DNA of 64,000 nt from Fen-183 sp036504335 (GCA_036504335.1 DASXVJ010000017.1:124001-188000); one strand, 5' to 3'; shown: positions 1-8,581, counted from the stretch's first letter. Translations and numbers: made by a program. Notes: generated by a model not told the origin, from the letters alone.

Positions 1-1212
1 GAAATATTCTCCGAAGCTCCCCCAGGGCAACGCGAAGCCGGGAGGAACGAACGGGAACGCGAGCGTCGTCCCGACGCACGCGAGCACCGACGCACCCGCG
101 AGGCCCGCCTCCAGCGCGCCGCCCTCGCGGAACGCGAGCGGGAATACGAGGAACGGAAGCGCCGCGACGAGATAGCGCGGGCCGACCGTAAAGCCGCCGT
201 GCCAGTTCGGGTAGCCCGCATAGAGGACGAGGAGCGAGAGCGGAACGAGGGCGAGAGCCAGCCCGCCCTCCCGCGAGACGCGGCCGCGCGCCGCCGGGAA
301 CGCCCAGGGCCAGAGGAGAAGGACCGGGACGAAAACCAGCAGCCCCTTCGACGGATCGAGAAGGAGCCGGAGGAGCACGGAGGGCGACGGCAAGCCGATG
401 CCGAACAGGCCCGAGGCGGCAAGGCCGCGGAAGGCCGCCGCGCGCTCGAAGCCGGACGAGAGCGCGAACGGACTGCCGAAGCACGCCGCGTCGTAGGCGG
501 CGAGGATCAGGGCCGGGGGAACACCGCCGGCGGCAATCGCGAGGAGCCGCCTCGGCGAGACGGCCGCCGCGCACAGGACGAGGACACCTGCCGGAATCGC
601 CGCCGGGTACTCCGACAAAACGGCGAGACCGAGGAGCGCGCCCCCCAGGACGTCGCGACGCCCGCGCGAGCTGGAGCCCGGCGCGAAGAACGACGCCCAC
701 GCCCCGAACAGGCACGCCGCGACGAGCGCGTGGGAGAAAAGGAGCAGCCCGTACGCGAAGAGCGGCGTCGCGAAGAGGAGGACCGCCGCAGCGAAGCGGG
801 CCCGGGCCGGCGTCGCGCCGAGGCGCACCGCCGCCCCCGCCAGAACGAGCGCGAGAAGAAGCGCGGGCAGCGTGGCCGCGACGAGCCGCATGAGCGTGAG
901 CGAGAGCCGCAGGGATCCCGCCGAGGGAGGACCGGCGAAAAGGCGCGCCGCGAGGGCGCCCGGCAGCGCGACGAGCGCGGCTCCCGGCGCCTTGTTCGAG
1001 TAGACGCGGCCGTCCTTTTCCGACACGTCCTCGAACGCCGGGCCGAGGAGCGGGAGGACGCCGGAGATTTCGGGCGTCCGGTGCTCGACGAGAGAGGCCG
1101 CGAAGGCCCAGCGCGACACCTCGTTCGGAGACAGGAAGTGCGGGAAGACCGGAACCACGAGAACGGCGAGCACGGCGTAGAGAAGAACGGGCGTGCTCGC
1201 TCGATTCCGCAC
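1..1212 (-). CDS. Partial multipass membrane protein, glycosyltransferase-like (C-terminus off the window)
   Basis: The minus-strand frame is open from a GTG at 1212 to the window edge, about 404 residues with no stop. The translation opens with a hydrophobic segment (TPVLLYAVLAVLVVPVFP) and carries a luminal-type motif DGRVYSNKAPG, several Leu/Ala/Val-rich membrane spans, and near the edge NWHGGFTVGPRYL and LPWGSFGEYF. The SNKAPG and GPRYL motifs are typical of bacterial polyprenyl-phosphate-dependent mannosyl/arabinosyl transferase-like proteins (GT39/ArnT superfamily), but the substrate cannot be told. The start is 25 bases from the divergent queA start. The long Arg/Glu-rich frame on the plus strand here is an antisense shadow. 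Confidence 0.7.
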   Translation of the reverse strand, partial: MRNRASTPVLLYAVLAVLVVPVFPHFLSPNEVSRWAFAASLVEHRTPEISGVLPLLGPAFEDVSEKDGRVYSNKAPGAALVALPGALAARLFAGPPSAGSLRLSLTLMRLVAATLPALLLALVLAGAAVRLGATPARARFAAAVLLFATPLFAYGLLLFSHALVAACLFGAWASFFAPGSSSRGRRDVLGGALLGLAVLSEYPAAIPAGVLVLCAAAVSPRRLLAIAAGGVPPALILAAYDAACFGSPFALSSGFERAAAFRGLAASGLFGIGLPSPSVLLRLLLDPSKGLLVFVPVLLLWPWAFPAARGRVSREGGLALALVPLSLLVLYAGYPNWHGGFTVGPRYLVAALPFLVFPLAFREGGALEAGLAGASVLACVGTTLAFPFVPPGFALPWGSFGEYF

Positions 1213-1237
1213 GCGAAAGTGTACCCTCGGCGGCGCC

Positions 1238-2395
1238 GTGGACGTCGCCGATTTCGACTTCGAGCTCCCGCCCGAGGCCATCGCCCAGCGCCCCGCCTCG
1301 CGCGGCACCGCGCGCCTCATGACGCTCGACCGGGCCACGGGCGCCTTCGCCCACCGGTCGGTCGCGGACCTCCCAGACCTCCTCCGCGCCGGCGACGTCC
1401 TCGTGCTGAACGACACGAAGGTCATCCCCGCGCGGATCTTCGGGACGGACGAGAAAGGCAGAAGAACGGAGTTTCTGCTGGTCGAGAGAATCCGAGGAGA
1501 GAGAGAGGGAGAAAGAGAAGATTCTTCGAGTGGTCCGGAGCTCTGGCGATGCCTCGCCAAGCCGGGGAGGCGCGTGAAGGCCGGAAGGAAGTTCTTCTTC
1601 GAAGGTGGGTGGGAAGCCGAGGCGATCCCCGCCGCCAGAGCGGCCCTCGCGGCCGAGGCTTCGCCCCATTCACCTTCTAAGAAAAGCGCCGAAACCCCGG
1701 GCGCAGAGAGTGGCCTTTACGCTCTGCGGTTCGAAAAGAACGGGAGCAAAGAAGACTTCTCTCTTCTTTCCGATCTGCCCCTCCTCGGCTCCGCTCCCCT
1801 CCCGCCGTACATCCACCGCCCCGGCGGCGTCGCCGACGCGCAGGACCGGCTCGACTACCAGACCGTCTTCGCGCGCGAGCCGGGCGCGATCGCGGCGCCG
1901 ACGGCCGGCCTGCACTTCACGGAGCCCCTGCTCGCCGAGACCGCCGCGCGCGGCGTCACGATCTCCCGCGTGACGCTGCACGTCGGGCTCGGGACGTTCA
2001 AACCGGTGAAGTCGGACCGCATCGAGGACCACCGGATGGACTTCGAGCGCGCCTTCATTCCGGAAGACACGGCCGCCGCCGTGAACCGCGCGAAGGACGA
2101 GGGCCGGCGCGTCGTCGCCGTCGGCACGACGAGCGTCCGGACGCTCGAGGCCTCCGCGCGCCTCCACGGCGGGCGCGTCGCGCCCGGCGCCTTCGAGACG
2201 GACCTCTTCCTCGTGCCGGGCGCGGAGTTCCGCGTCGTCGACGCGCTCCTCACGAACTTCCACCTCCCGCGCTCCACCCTCCTCATGCTTCTCTCGGCGT
2301 TCGCCGGCCGGGAGCGGGTCCTCGCCGCGTATCGGGAGGCGGTCCGGGCCGGCTACCGCTTCTTCAGCTACGGCGATGCTATGTTCGTCGCGTGA
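1238..2395 (+). CDS. queA: S-adenosylmethionine:tRNA ribosyltransferase-isomerase QueA
   Basis: QueA moves the ribosyl group of SAM onto 7-aminomethyl-deazaguanine in tRNA, making epoxyqueuosine. The GTG at 1238 starts the conserved N-terminus (VADFDFELPPEAIAQRP). The frame also holds VLNDTKVIPARIFG, LPPYIHRP, YQTVFAREPGAIAAPTAGLH and the C-terminal VDALLTNFHLPRSTLLML, all QueA signatures. At about 385 residues it is somewhat longer than usual. The extra length lies around residues 85-180, where Ser/Lys/Glu-rich, AT-richer stretches coincide with two nested inverted repeat pairs described separately. The stop overlaps the kup start (GTGA), so the two genes are probably cotranscribed. Confidence 0.95.
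   Translation: MDVADFDFELPPEAIAQRPASRGTARLMTLDRATGAFAHRSVADLPDLLRAGDVLVLNDTKVIPARIFGTDEKGRRTEFLLVERIRGEREGEREDSSSGPELWRCLAKPGRRVKAGRKFFFEGGWEAEAIPAARAALAAEASPHSPSKKSAETPGAESGLYALRFEKNGSKEDFSLLSDLPLLGSAPLPPYIHRPGGVADAQDRLDYQTVFAREPGAIAAPTAGLHFTEPLLAETAARGVTISRVTLHVGLGTFKPVKSDRIEDHRMDFERAFIPEDTAAAVNRAKDEGRRVVAVGTTSVRTLEASARLHGGRVAPGAFETDLFLVPGAEFRVVDALLTNFHLPRSTLLMLLSAFAGRERVLAAYREAVRAGYRFFSYGDAMFVA
1509..1775. repeat. Outer inverted pair of the TTCTTMGAA motif in queA
   Basis: A purine tract leads into GAGAAGATTCTTCGAGTGGTC at about 1515-1535. A degenerate reverse copy, GAAGACTTCTCTCTTCTTTC, lies at 1751-1770. Together they enclose the inner, better-conserved pair at 1586-1690. Codon use inside these arms (AGA, TCT, AAA, TTC) differs from the surrounding GC-rich codons. 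The forward arm is clear; the reverse arm is a weaker match. Confidence 0.5.
1586..1690. repeat. Inverted motif pair inside queA
   Basis: The forward arm contains TTCTTCTTCGAAGGTGGGTG (about 1592-1611). The reverse arm contains CATTCACCTTCTAAGAAAAG (about 1667-1686), whose complement reads TTTTCTTAGAAGGTGAATG. The arms are about 50 bases apart and in frame. They encode KFFFEGGW and HSPSKKS respectively. The arms are complementary enough to fold into a hairpin in the mRNA. Confidence 0.75.
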
Positions 2396-4293
2396 CCGAA
2401 ACACGGAGCGTCCCGCGCTCGCGACTGGCGGTGCTGTCCCTCGCCGCGCTGGGGGTCGTCTACGGCGACATCGGCACGAGCCCGCTCTACGCGCTGCGCG
2501 AATCGCTGAGCCCCGCCGAGCACGGCCTCGCCCTGAACCCGGAGAACGTCCTCGGCGTCCTTTCGCTCATCGTCTGGTCGCTCGTCCTCCTCGTCGCGAT
2601 CAAGTACGTCGGGATCGTCCTCAGGGCCGACAACGAGGGAGAAGGCGGCATCCTCGCCCTCATGACGCTCGTCAGCCGCTGTCTCCAGAGGGACGATCCG
2701 CGCCGGCGCGTCGTCATCGTGCTCGGCCTCTTCGGCGCGGCGCTCCTCTACGGCGACGGGCTCATCACGCCGGCCATCTCGGTCCTCTCGGCGGCCGAGG
2801 GCCTGAAGGCGCGCAGCCCGGCGCTCGCTCCGCTCGTCGTGCCGTTCGCAGTCGTCGTCCTCGTCGTCCTGTTCTCGGTCCAGAAGAAGGGAACGGGCCG
2901 GATCGGGACGTACTTCGGCCCCGTCATGCTCGTGTGGTTCGGGACGCTCGCGGTGCTCGGCGTGCGCGAGATCCTGCGGGCGCCCGGCGTCCTCTACGCC
3001 TTCGACCCATCGCACGCGGTCCGCTTCTTCGCGCACAACGGGCTGAAAGGGTTCCTCGTCCTCGGATCCGTCGTCCTCGTCGTGACGGGCGGCGAGGCGG
3101 TCTACGCGGACATGGGGCATTTCGGCGCGCGGCCGATCCGCATCGCGTGGTTCACGCTCGTCCTGCCCGCGCTCCTTCTCAACTACTTCGGCCAGGGCGC
3201 GCTCCTCCTGCGCGAGCCGGCCGCCCTCGAGAACCCGCTTTTTGCGATGGTTCCGCCGTGGGCGATCCTCCCGATGGTCGCGCTCGCGACGGCCGCGACG
3301 ACGATCGCGTCCCAGGCGCTCATCTCGGGCGTCTTCTCCCTGACGCACCAGGCCGTCCAGCTCCGCTTCCTCCCGCGCCTTCAGGTCCTCCACACGTCGG
3401 CGACCGAACGCGGGCAGATCTACCTGCCGGCCATGAACGCCGCGCTGCTCGTCGGCTGCGTCTTCTTCGTCGTCTCCTTCGGCTCGTCGAGCCGGCTCGC
3501 GGGCGCGTACGGCGTGGCCGTGACCGCCACCATGCTGCTCACGACGCTGCTCTTCACCGTGCTTCTCGCGGCGGGCTGGCACGTCGCCCGCTGGAAGGTC
3601 GCCCTGTTCGCGGCCGTCTTCCTCGCGGCGGAAGGGGCGTTCTTCGCCGCGAACCTCGCGAAGCTGTGGCACGGGGGCTGGATCCCGCTCCTTCTCGGCG
3701 CGGGAATCTACGCACTCATGGCGACGTGGAAACAGGGACAGCGCGTCCTCGTCGACGCGCTGCGCCGGACGTCCTCGGCATTCCTGAAGCCGATCGAGGA
3801 GCACATCCTCGACGTGCGGCGCGAGAAGCCGCCGCGCCTCGACCACCCCGCGGTCTACATGGAACGGTTCCACGACCTCGTGCCGCCCGCTCTCTACCTG
3901 AACTGGCAGCACAACCGGGCGCTGCACGACCCGATCCTCCTGCTCACCGTCGAGACCGCCGACGTCCCGCGCGTCCCGCCGTCCGAGCGCCGGCGCGTCG
4001 AGGACCTGGGAGAGGGCTTCTTCCGGATCCTCCTCAGGTGGGGCTTCATGGAGGACCCCGACGTTCCGGCCGGGCTCGGCGGCCTCGTCCTCGGCGGGAA
4101 GCCCCTTGACCCAGCCAGGATCAGCTACGTGCTCGGCAAGGACGTCATCATCTCGACCGAACGCGACAGCGGAATGGCGCGCTGGCGCGAGCGGCTCTTC
4201 TCGTGGATGCGCCGCAACGAGGGCCGCGCGACCGCGTTCTACCGGATCCCGCCCGCGCGGGCGATCGAGTTCGGGGTCCAGGTCGAGATCTGA
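2392..4293 (+). CDS. kup: KUP-family potassium uptake protein
   Basis: This is a K+/H+ symporter of the KUP/HAK family in the inner membrane. The signature VVYGDIGTSPLYALRESL lies near residues 20-37, followed by GEGGILALMTLV and YGDGLITPAISVLSAAEGL, then about twelve hydrophobic spans and a C-terminal soluble domain from about residue 450. At 633 residues it has full family length. The GTG start overlaps the queA stop by four bases. KUP C-terminal domains are regulatory in some bacteria; nothing here shows how this one is controlled. Confidence 0.95.
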   Translation: MTETRSVPRSRLAVLSLAALGVVYGDIGTSPLYALRESLSPAEHGLALNPENVLGVLSLIVWSLVLLVAIKYVGIVLRADNEGEGGILALMTLVSRCLQRDDPRRRVVIVLGLFGAALLYGDGLITPAISVLSAAEGLKARSPALAPLVVPFAVVVLVVLFSVQKKGTGRIGTYFGPVMLVWFGTLAVLGVREILRAPGVLYAFDPSHAVRFFAHNGLKGFLVLGSVVLVVTGGEAVYADMGHFGARPIRIAWFTLVLPALLLNYFGQGALLLREPAALENPLFAMVPPWAILPMVALATAATTIASQALISGVFSLTHQAVQLRFLPRLQVLHTSATERGQIYLPAMNAALLVGCVFFVVSFGSSSRLAGAYGVAVTATMLLTTLLFTVLLAAGWHVARWKVALFAAVFLAAEGAFFAANLAKLWHGGWIPLLLGAGIYALMATWKQGQRVLVDALRRTSSAFLKPIEEHILDVRREKPPRLDHPAVYMERFHDLVPPALYLNWQHNRALHDPILLLTVETADVPRVPPSERRRVEDLGEGFFRILLRWGFMEDPDVPAGLGGLVLGGKPLDPARISYVLGKDVIISTERDSGMARWRERLFSWMRRNEGRATAFYRIPPARAIEFGVQVEI

Positions 4294-4324
4294 GGCGGCG
4301 TGTGGATCGGCTAGTCTCCCGCCG

Positions 4325-5539
4325 ATGAGCGCCTTCTCCCGCCGCCGCTTTCTCGCCTCCGGCTCCGCCCTCGCGGCCGCGCCGCTCCTCCCGGCCTTCG
4401 CGGCCGGGCCGGCGCCGGCGGGCGCGGCCGCTCCGCCGCTCCCCCCGGAGCTTCCCCGCGAGACCTACCGCGAGCGCCAGGAGCGCGCGCTCGCGGCGGC
4501 AAAGTCCGTGGGTCTCGACGCGCTCGTCGCCGTGCCCTCGACGAGCATGGCCTGGCTGTGCGGCACAGACCCCGGGCGCAGCGAGCGATTGATGGCGCTC
4601 GTCCTGAGACCGAAAGTCCCCTCGGCGTTCGTGACGCCGTTCTTCGAGGAGGAACGCGTCCGCCGCGACGCGGTCGTCGGCCGGACCGCCGTCTGGCAGG
4701 AGCACGAAGATCCGATCCGGCTGCTCGCCACTCTCCTGTCGGGCGCAAGGCGCATCGGCGTCGAGGGGACGACCGACTTCCACACGGCCTCGCGTCTTCG
4801 CGAGGCCACGGGAGCCCGCCTCGTGGACGCGGCGGGGCTCTTCGACGGCCTGCGCGCCGTCAAGTCCGACGCGGAAAAGACGTTCCTGAAGGACGCCGCC
4901 GCACGCATGGTCGCCGCGATCGCGGTCACGCATGCGCAGCTCGCGGCCGGCATGACGGAGCGCGAGGTCGGCGAGGTCCTGTCCGGCGAGCTCCGCCGCC
5001 TCGGCGTAAGGGGCGGGGCGCTCGTGCAGTTCGGTGCGTCCGCCGCATTGCCACACGGCGGACCCGGCGACGCGCGCCTCGCGAAGGGCGACGTCGTCCT
5101 GATCGACGGCGGCTGCCGCGTCCGCGGCTACACGTCCGACATCACGCGGACGGTGGCCTTCGGCTCCGCGTCGGACGAGGTCCGGAAGGTCTACGCGGCG
5201 GTGGACGCCGCCCAGCGCGCGGCGTTCGCCGCCTTCCGCGCGGGAGCGATCCCCGAGGACGTCGACCGCTCCGCTCGCAAGGCGATCGAGGACGCCGGCT
5301 ACGGCGCGTTCTTCACGCATCGTCTCGGGCACGGCCTCGGGATGGACGGCCACGAGGCCCCGTATCTCGTGCAGGGCAACCGCGTTCCCCTCGCCCTCGG
5401 CAACGTCTGCACCCTCGAGCCCGGCGTCTACCTGCCCGGGAAGCTCGGCGTGAGGATCGAGGACGACGCCTTCGCGACGCCGGACGGGTGCGAGGCGCTG
5501 TCCGTCCGCCCGCCCGAACTCGTCGTCCTGCCCGCCTGA
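4325..5539 (+). CDS. TAT-exported M24 metallopeptidase (Xaa-Pro aminopeptidase-like)
   Basis: The ATG at 4325 gives a twin-arginine signal peptide (SRRRFLASGSALAAAPLLPAF), so export in the folded state is expected. An N-terminal creatinase-like domain is followed by the pita-bread M24 catalytic domain. The dinuclear metal ligands are visible: DGG and SDITRT (two Asp), THRLGHGLGMDGHE (His), EPGVYLPG (Glu) and VRIEDD (Glu). At 404 residues it matches family length. The reading frame is open further upstream, but that part is low-complexity and the signal peptide decides the start. It lies 31 bases after kup and is probably read with it. Confidence 0.88.
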   Translation: MSAFSRRRFLASGSALAAAPLLPAFAAGPAPAGAAAPPLPPELPRETYRERQERALAAAKSVGLDALVAVPSTSMAWLCGTDPGRSERLMALVLRPKVPSAFVTPFFEEERVRRDAVVGRTAVWQEHEDPIRLLATLLSGARRIGVEGTTDFHTASRLREATGARLVDAAGLFDGLRAVKSDAEKTFLKDAAARMVAAIAVTHAQLAAGMTEREVGEVLSGELRRLGVRGGALVQFGASAALPHGGPGDARLAKGDVVLIDGGCRVRGYTSDITRTVAFGSASDEVRKVYAAVDAAQRAAFAAFRAGAIPEDVDRSARKAIEDAGYGAFFTHRLGHGLGMDGHEAPYLVQGNRVPLALGNVCTLEPGVYLPGKLGVRIEDDAFATPDGCEALSVRPPELVVLPA

Positions 5540-5602
5540 TCGCCCGCACGGGGGTGCGCGGGCCAGGGCGAGGCCCTAGATTCGAGTAGAGGGAGGTCCG
5601 CC

Positions 5603-6295
5603 ATGATTTCCCACCTTCCCGCCGCCGGACTCGCCGACCGCCAGGGCCATTTCCGGGAGGTTTGCCGCCTCTCGGAACTGGAGACGCCCCGCCGGGCCGC
5701 GGCGGAGGGACCGTGGATCGCGCTCTCGAGGGAACTCGGCTCCGGGGGCGGTGAGCTCGCACGCCTCCTCGGCGAAGCGCTCGGCTGGCGCGTCTACGAC
5801 CGCGAGATCCTCTCGGCGGTCGCCGAGGAGATGCACAACGACGCGTTCGCGCTCGAGCGGTTCGACGAGAAAGGCGTCCGCGCGGTGGGCGAGTACATCG
5901 TGCCGTTCATCCTGCAAGACGACCCCGGTCAGGCGCTCGTCCTCGTGGGGCTGCGGCACGTGATCCAGAGGATCGGCCGCGAAGGCAAGGCGGTCGTCGT
6001 CGGCCGTGGCGCGAACTTCGTCCTCGACCCGGCCGGCGGCCTGAGAGTCCGCGCCGTCGGCACGCCTGCCGAGCGCGCCGAATCCCTCGCCCGTGCGGAA
6101 GGCATCGCCGTCTCCGAGGCCCGCCGGCGCGTCGCGGAAAGCGACACCGCGCAGCGCACGTTCGTGCGCCAGGCCTTCCAGCGCGAGATCGAGGACCCGG
6201 CGGGTTACGACCTCGTCCTCAGCCCGCTCGCCCTCGGCCAGCCCGCGGCGGCGGCGGCCATCCTCGCGGCGGCCCGGACCAAGCTCGGGCTTTGA
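5603..6295 (+). CDS. Cytidylate kinase-like family protein
   Basis: A 230-residue P-loop-type protein of the cytidylate-kinase-like (Cytidylate_kin2) family. The phosphate-binding segment WIALSRELGSGGGELARLLG lies at about residues 37-56, followed by GWRVYDREIL and later VVVGRGANFVLD. A strong GGAGG ribosome site precedes the ATG at 5603. The biological substrate of this family is poorly known and CMP kinase activity is not implied. The gene ends three bases before a perfect hairpin terminator. Confidence 0.8.
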   Translation: MISHLPAAGLADRQGHFREVCRLSELETPRRAAAEGPWIALSRELGSGGGELARLLGEALGWRVYDREILSAVAEEMHNDAFALERFDEKGVRAVGEYIVPFILQDDPGQALVLVGLRHVIQRIGREGKAVVVGRGANFVLDPAGGLRVRAVGTPAERAESLARAEGIAVSEARRRVAESDTAQRTFVRQAFQREIEDPAGYDLVLSPLALGQPAAAAAILAAARTKLGL

Positions 6296-6298
6296 GGA

Positions 6299-6332
6299 AA
6301 TCGGGGGGAACCGGGGCCGGTTCCCCCCGATT
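6299..6332. terminator. Bidirectional hairpin terminator
   Basis: AATCGGGGGGAACCGG and its exact complement CCGGTTCCCCCCGATT form a 16-base-pair stem around two bases (GG). It sits between the convergent ends of the cytidylate-kinase-like gene (6295) and glnA (6338). The A/T-rich stem base (AAT/ATT) and the trailing TTG fit a terminator usable from both sides, although the U tract is short. Confidence 0.85.
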
Positions 6333-6337
6333 GTTCG

Positions 6338-7678
6338 TCAGTACGCCAGCAGGTAGCGATCCACTTCCCAGCCGTGGACCTGGGCGATGTACTGCTGCCA
6401 CTCCGAGCGCTTGGCCTCGACGAACTTCTCGTAGATGTGCTCGCCGAGCGCGTTCTTGAGGAGGTCGTCCTTCTCGAGGCAGTCGAGCGCCTCGGCGAGG
6501 CTGCCCGGGAGAACGTCGATCTTGAGGCGCTTCTTCTCGCGCGCCGACATCTCGAAGATGTTCTGGTTCACGGGCTCGCCCGCCTCGAGCTTGTTCTTGA
6601 CGCCGTCGAGCCCGGCCGCGAGCATGACCGTGAAGGCGAGGTACGGGTTGCACGACGGGTCCGGCATGCGAACCTCGCAGCGCGTGCCCATGCCGCGCCG
6701 CGCGGGGATTCGGACCATCGGCGAGCGGTTGCGTTCGGACCAGGCCACGTTGACGGGAGCCTCGTAGCCGGGCACGAGCCGCTTGTAGGAATTCACGAGC
6801 GGGTTCGTGATCGCGGCGATCGCACGCGCGTGCTTGAGGATGCCGCCGATGTAGTTCATCGCGAGGCCCGAGAGCTGGTACTTCGCCTTCGGGTCGAAGA
6901 ACGCGTTCTTCATGGATGCGCCCGAGCCCGTGATGAGCGACTGGTGAACGTGCATGCCCGACCCGTTGACGCCGAAAATCGGTTTCGGCATGAACGTCGC
7001 GTGGAGGCCGTGGTCGAGCGCCACCTTTTTCACGATGAGCTTGAACGTCGCCACCTGGTCGGCCGTCGTGACGGCGTCGCCGTACTTGAAATCGATCTCG
7101 TGCTGGCCGGGGGCGACCTCGTGGTGCGCCGCCTCGACCTCGAAGCCCATCGCCTCGAGCGCGACGACGATGTCGCGCCGCGCTTCCTCGCCCCGGTCGA
7201 CGGGGGTGAGGTCGAAGTAGCCGCCCTGGTCGTGGGTGTCGACGACCGGTTCGCCGTTCTCGTCGCGCGTGAACAGGAAGAACTCGGCCTCGGGGCCGGT
7301 CATGAGCGTGTAGCCCATGGCCTTGGCCTTCTCGACCTGACGCTTGAGCGTCTGGCGCGGACAGCCCGCGAACGCCTTGCCGTCGGGCGTGATGACGTCG
7401 CAGACGAGGCGCGCGACCTTCCCGTTCGGGTGCGACCACGGGAAGATGCGGAACGTGTCGAGGTCGGGCACGAGGCCCATGTCCGACTCTTCGATCCGCG
7501 TGAAGCCCTCGATCGAGGACCCGTCGAACTGGATCTCACCCTCGAGGGCCTTCTCGAACTGCGAGCGCGGCACCTCGACGTTCTTGATGATTCCGAGGAT
7601 GTCCGTGAACTGCAGACGCAGGAAACGGACCCCTTCCTTGTCGCAAATCTTCAGGATCTCGGCCGCCTTCAGTGCCAT
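6338..7678 (-). CDS. glnA: Glutamine synthetase, type I
   Basis: The enzyme makes glutamine from glutamate, ammonia and ATP. The beta-grasp N-domain (FTDILGIIKNVEVP) is followed by DGSSIEGFTRIEESDM, the metal-site region EAEFFLF, NGSGMHVHQS and the ATP-site segment SERNRSPMVRIP. It is 446 residues long, like the shorter GSI-alpha enzymes. The region that carries the adenylylated tyrosine in long GSI-beta forms is replaced here by REKKRLKIDVLPGSL, so regulation by adenylylation is unlikely. It has its own upstream region with a candidate promoter and operator, and ends at the shared hairpin terminator. Confidence 0.96.
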   Translation of the reverse strand: MALKAAEILKICDKEGVRFLRLQFTDILGIIKNVEVPRSQFEKALEGEIQFDGSSIEGFTRIEESDMGLVPDLDTFRIFPWSHPNGKVARLVCDVITPDGKAFAGCPRQTLKRQVEKAKAMGYTLMTGPEAEFFLFTRDENGEPVVDTHDQGGYFDLTPVDRGEEARRDIVVALEAMGFEVEAAHHEVAPGQHEIDFKYGDAVTTADQVATFKLIVKKVALDHGLHATFMPKPIFGVNGSGMHVHQSLITGSGASMKNAFFDPKAKYQLSGLAMNYIGGILKHARAIAAITNPLVNSYKRLVPGYEAPVNVAWSERNRSPMVRIPARRGMGTRCEVRMPDPSCNPYLAFTVMLAAGLDGVKNKLEAGEPVNQNIFEMSAREKKRLKIDVLPGSLAEALDCLEKDDLLKNALGEHIYEKFVEAKRSEWQQYIAQVHGWEVDRYLLAY

Positions 7679-7723
7679 CTCGTCCCCCTTAGTCTTTCTC
7701 TAGTTTCGGCTCACGCCGCGCGG

Positions 7724-7752
7724 AGAATCCGTTCATTGAGCCAAAAAGTCAA
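7724..7752 (-). promoter_or_regulatory. Candidate sigma70-type promoter of glnA
   Basis: On the minus strand TTGACT (7752-7747) and GATTCT (7729-7724) are separated by 17 bases, about 46 bases upstream of the glnA ATG. The stretch is unusually AT-rich for this genome. The -10 box is imperfect. Confidence 0.45.
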
Positions 7753-7767
7753 CGACCAATGGTGATT

Positions 7768-7785
7768 TGCACCGACTTCTGTGCA
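7768..7785. promoter_or_regulatory. Inverted repeat upstream of glnA, possible operator
   Basis: TGCAC and GTGCA are separated by 8 bases, within ATTTGCAC...GTGCATGAAAT, just upstream of the candidate -35 box. The position suits an activator or repressor of nitrogen assimilation, but no regulator can be named from the sequence. Confidence 0.35.
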
Positions 7786-7811
7786 TGAAATCCATTACCG
7801 GATCAAACACT

Positions 7812-7920
7812 CCGAATTTTCTTAGAAGGTGAAAAAGCCCCCCGCCCGTCGTCCCGCCGCCGACTCGAACGTAGGTCCCGGCGCGCCGGCGCGCCATTCA
7901 CCTTCGAAGAAATCTCCCGT
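7812..7920. repeat. Intergenic inverted motif pair between glnA and the HD gene
   Basis: Forward arm TTTTCTTAGAAGGTGAA (about 7817-7833) and reverse arm ATTCACCTTCGAAGAAATC (about 7896-7914) enclose about 60 bases of C-rich sequence. This is the only complete pair outside a gene. It lies between the divergent glnA and HD-hydrolase starts (7679-7954), so it may affect their leaders. The rest of this gap holds the glnA promoter. Confidence 0.75.
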
Positions 7921-7954
7921 TCCCCCGTCTCCCTGAATCTCTAAACTGCCGCGC

Positions 7955-8581
7955 ATGAAGACCCGCGCCGACGCCTGGACCCTCCTGACGGAATACACAG
8001 CCTCGCAGCCCCTCCGCCGCCATGCGCTCGCGGTCGAGGCGACGATGCGCGCCCTCGCGCGCTCGGCCGGCGTGGCGGACGCCGCCGAGGTCGAGACGTG
8101 GGGCCTCGTCGGCATGCTTCACGACTTCGACTACGAGAAGTTCCCGACGGAACAGGATCACGTCTGGCGCGGCATGGAGATCCTCCGCGAGCGCGGCTGG
8201 CCCGAGCCGCTCATCAAGGCGATCGGCGGCCACGCCTTCTACACGAACATCCCGCGCGAGACGCCGATGGAGAAGGCGATTCTGGCGGCCGACGAGCTGA
8301 CGGGCTTCTGCGGCGCCTGCGCGCTGATCCGCCCCAGCAAGAAGATCGTGGACGTCCCGGTGGAGTCGGTCCTCAAGCGCCTGAAGGAAAAGTCCTTCGC
8401 GCGCTCCGTGGACCGCACGTACGTCACGCGCGGCGCCGAGGAGTGGGGCACGCCGCTGCCCGGCCTCGTCGCCCTCGTCCTCGCGTCCCAGGTCCCGATC
8501 GCCGACCGCCTCGGCCTCGGCGGCACGCCGGCGGCGGATCTCCCGGACTCCCCCGCCCCGCCCGAGCCTCCCGCGCCGTGA
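7955..8581 (+). CDS. HD-domain hydrolase
   Basis: A 208-residue protein of the HD/HDIG metal-dependent phosphohydrolase group. LRRHALAVEATM (His), GMLHDFDYEKFP (HD), IGGHAFY (His) and AADELTGF (Asp) form the expected metal site. No partner domain is attached. Proteins of this size are usually annotated as HDIG-containing hydrolases of unknown nucleotide substrate. The stop overlaps the start of the glycosylase gene (GTGA), beginning a three-gene operon with two alkylation-repair genes. Confidence 0.85.
   Translation: MKTRADAWTLLTEYTASQPLRRHALAVEATMRALARSAGVADAAEVETWGLVGMLHDFDYEKFPTEQDHVWRGMEILRERGWPEPLIKAIGGHAFYTNIPRETPMEKAILAADELTGFCGACALIRPSKKIVDVPVESVLKRLKEKSFARSVDRTYVTRGAEEWGTPLPGLVALVLASQVPIADRLGLGGTPAADLPDSPAPPEPPAP

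Noticed and set aside
199..1680. Long Arg/Glu-rich reading frames, such as 199-1680 plus, 2376-4109 plus and 16832-20368 plus
   Set aside because: They are antisense or out-of-frame shadows of real genes in GC-rich DNA, with composition unlike any protein family.
1586..1690. The motif pairs as ordinary MITEs or insertion-sequence remnants
   Set aside because: The sequences between arms are unrelated to each other and are native gene sequence in several cases; no target-site duplications were seen.
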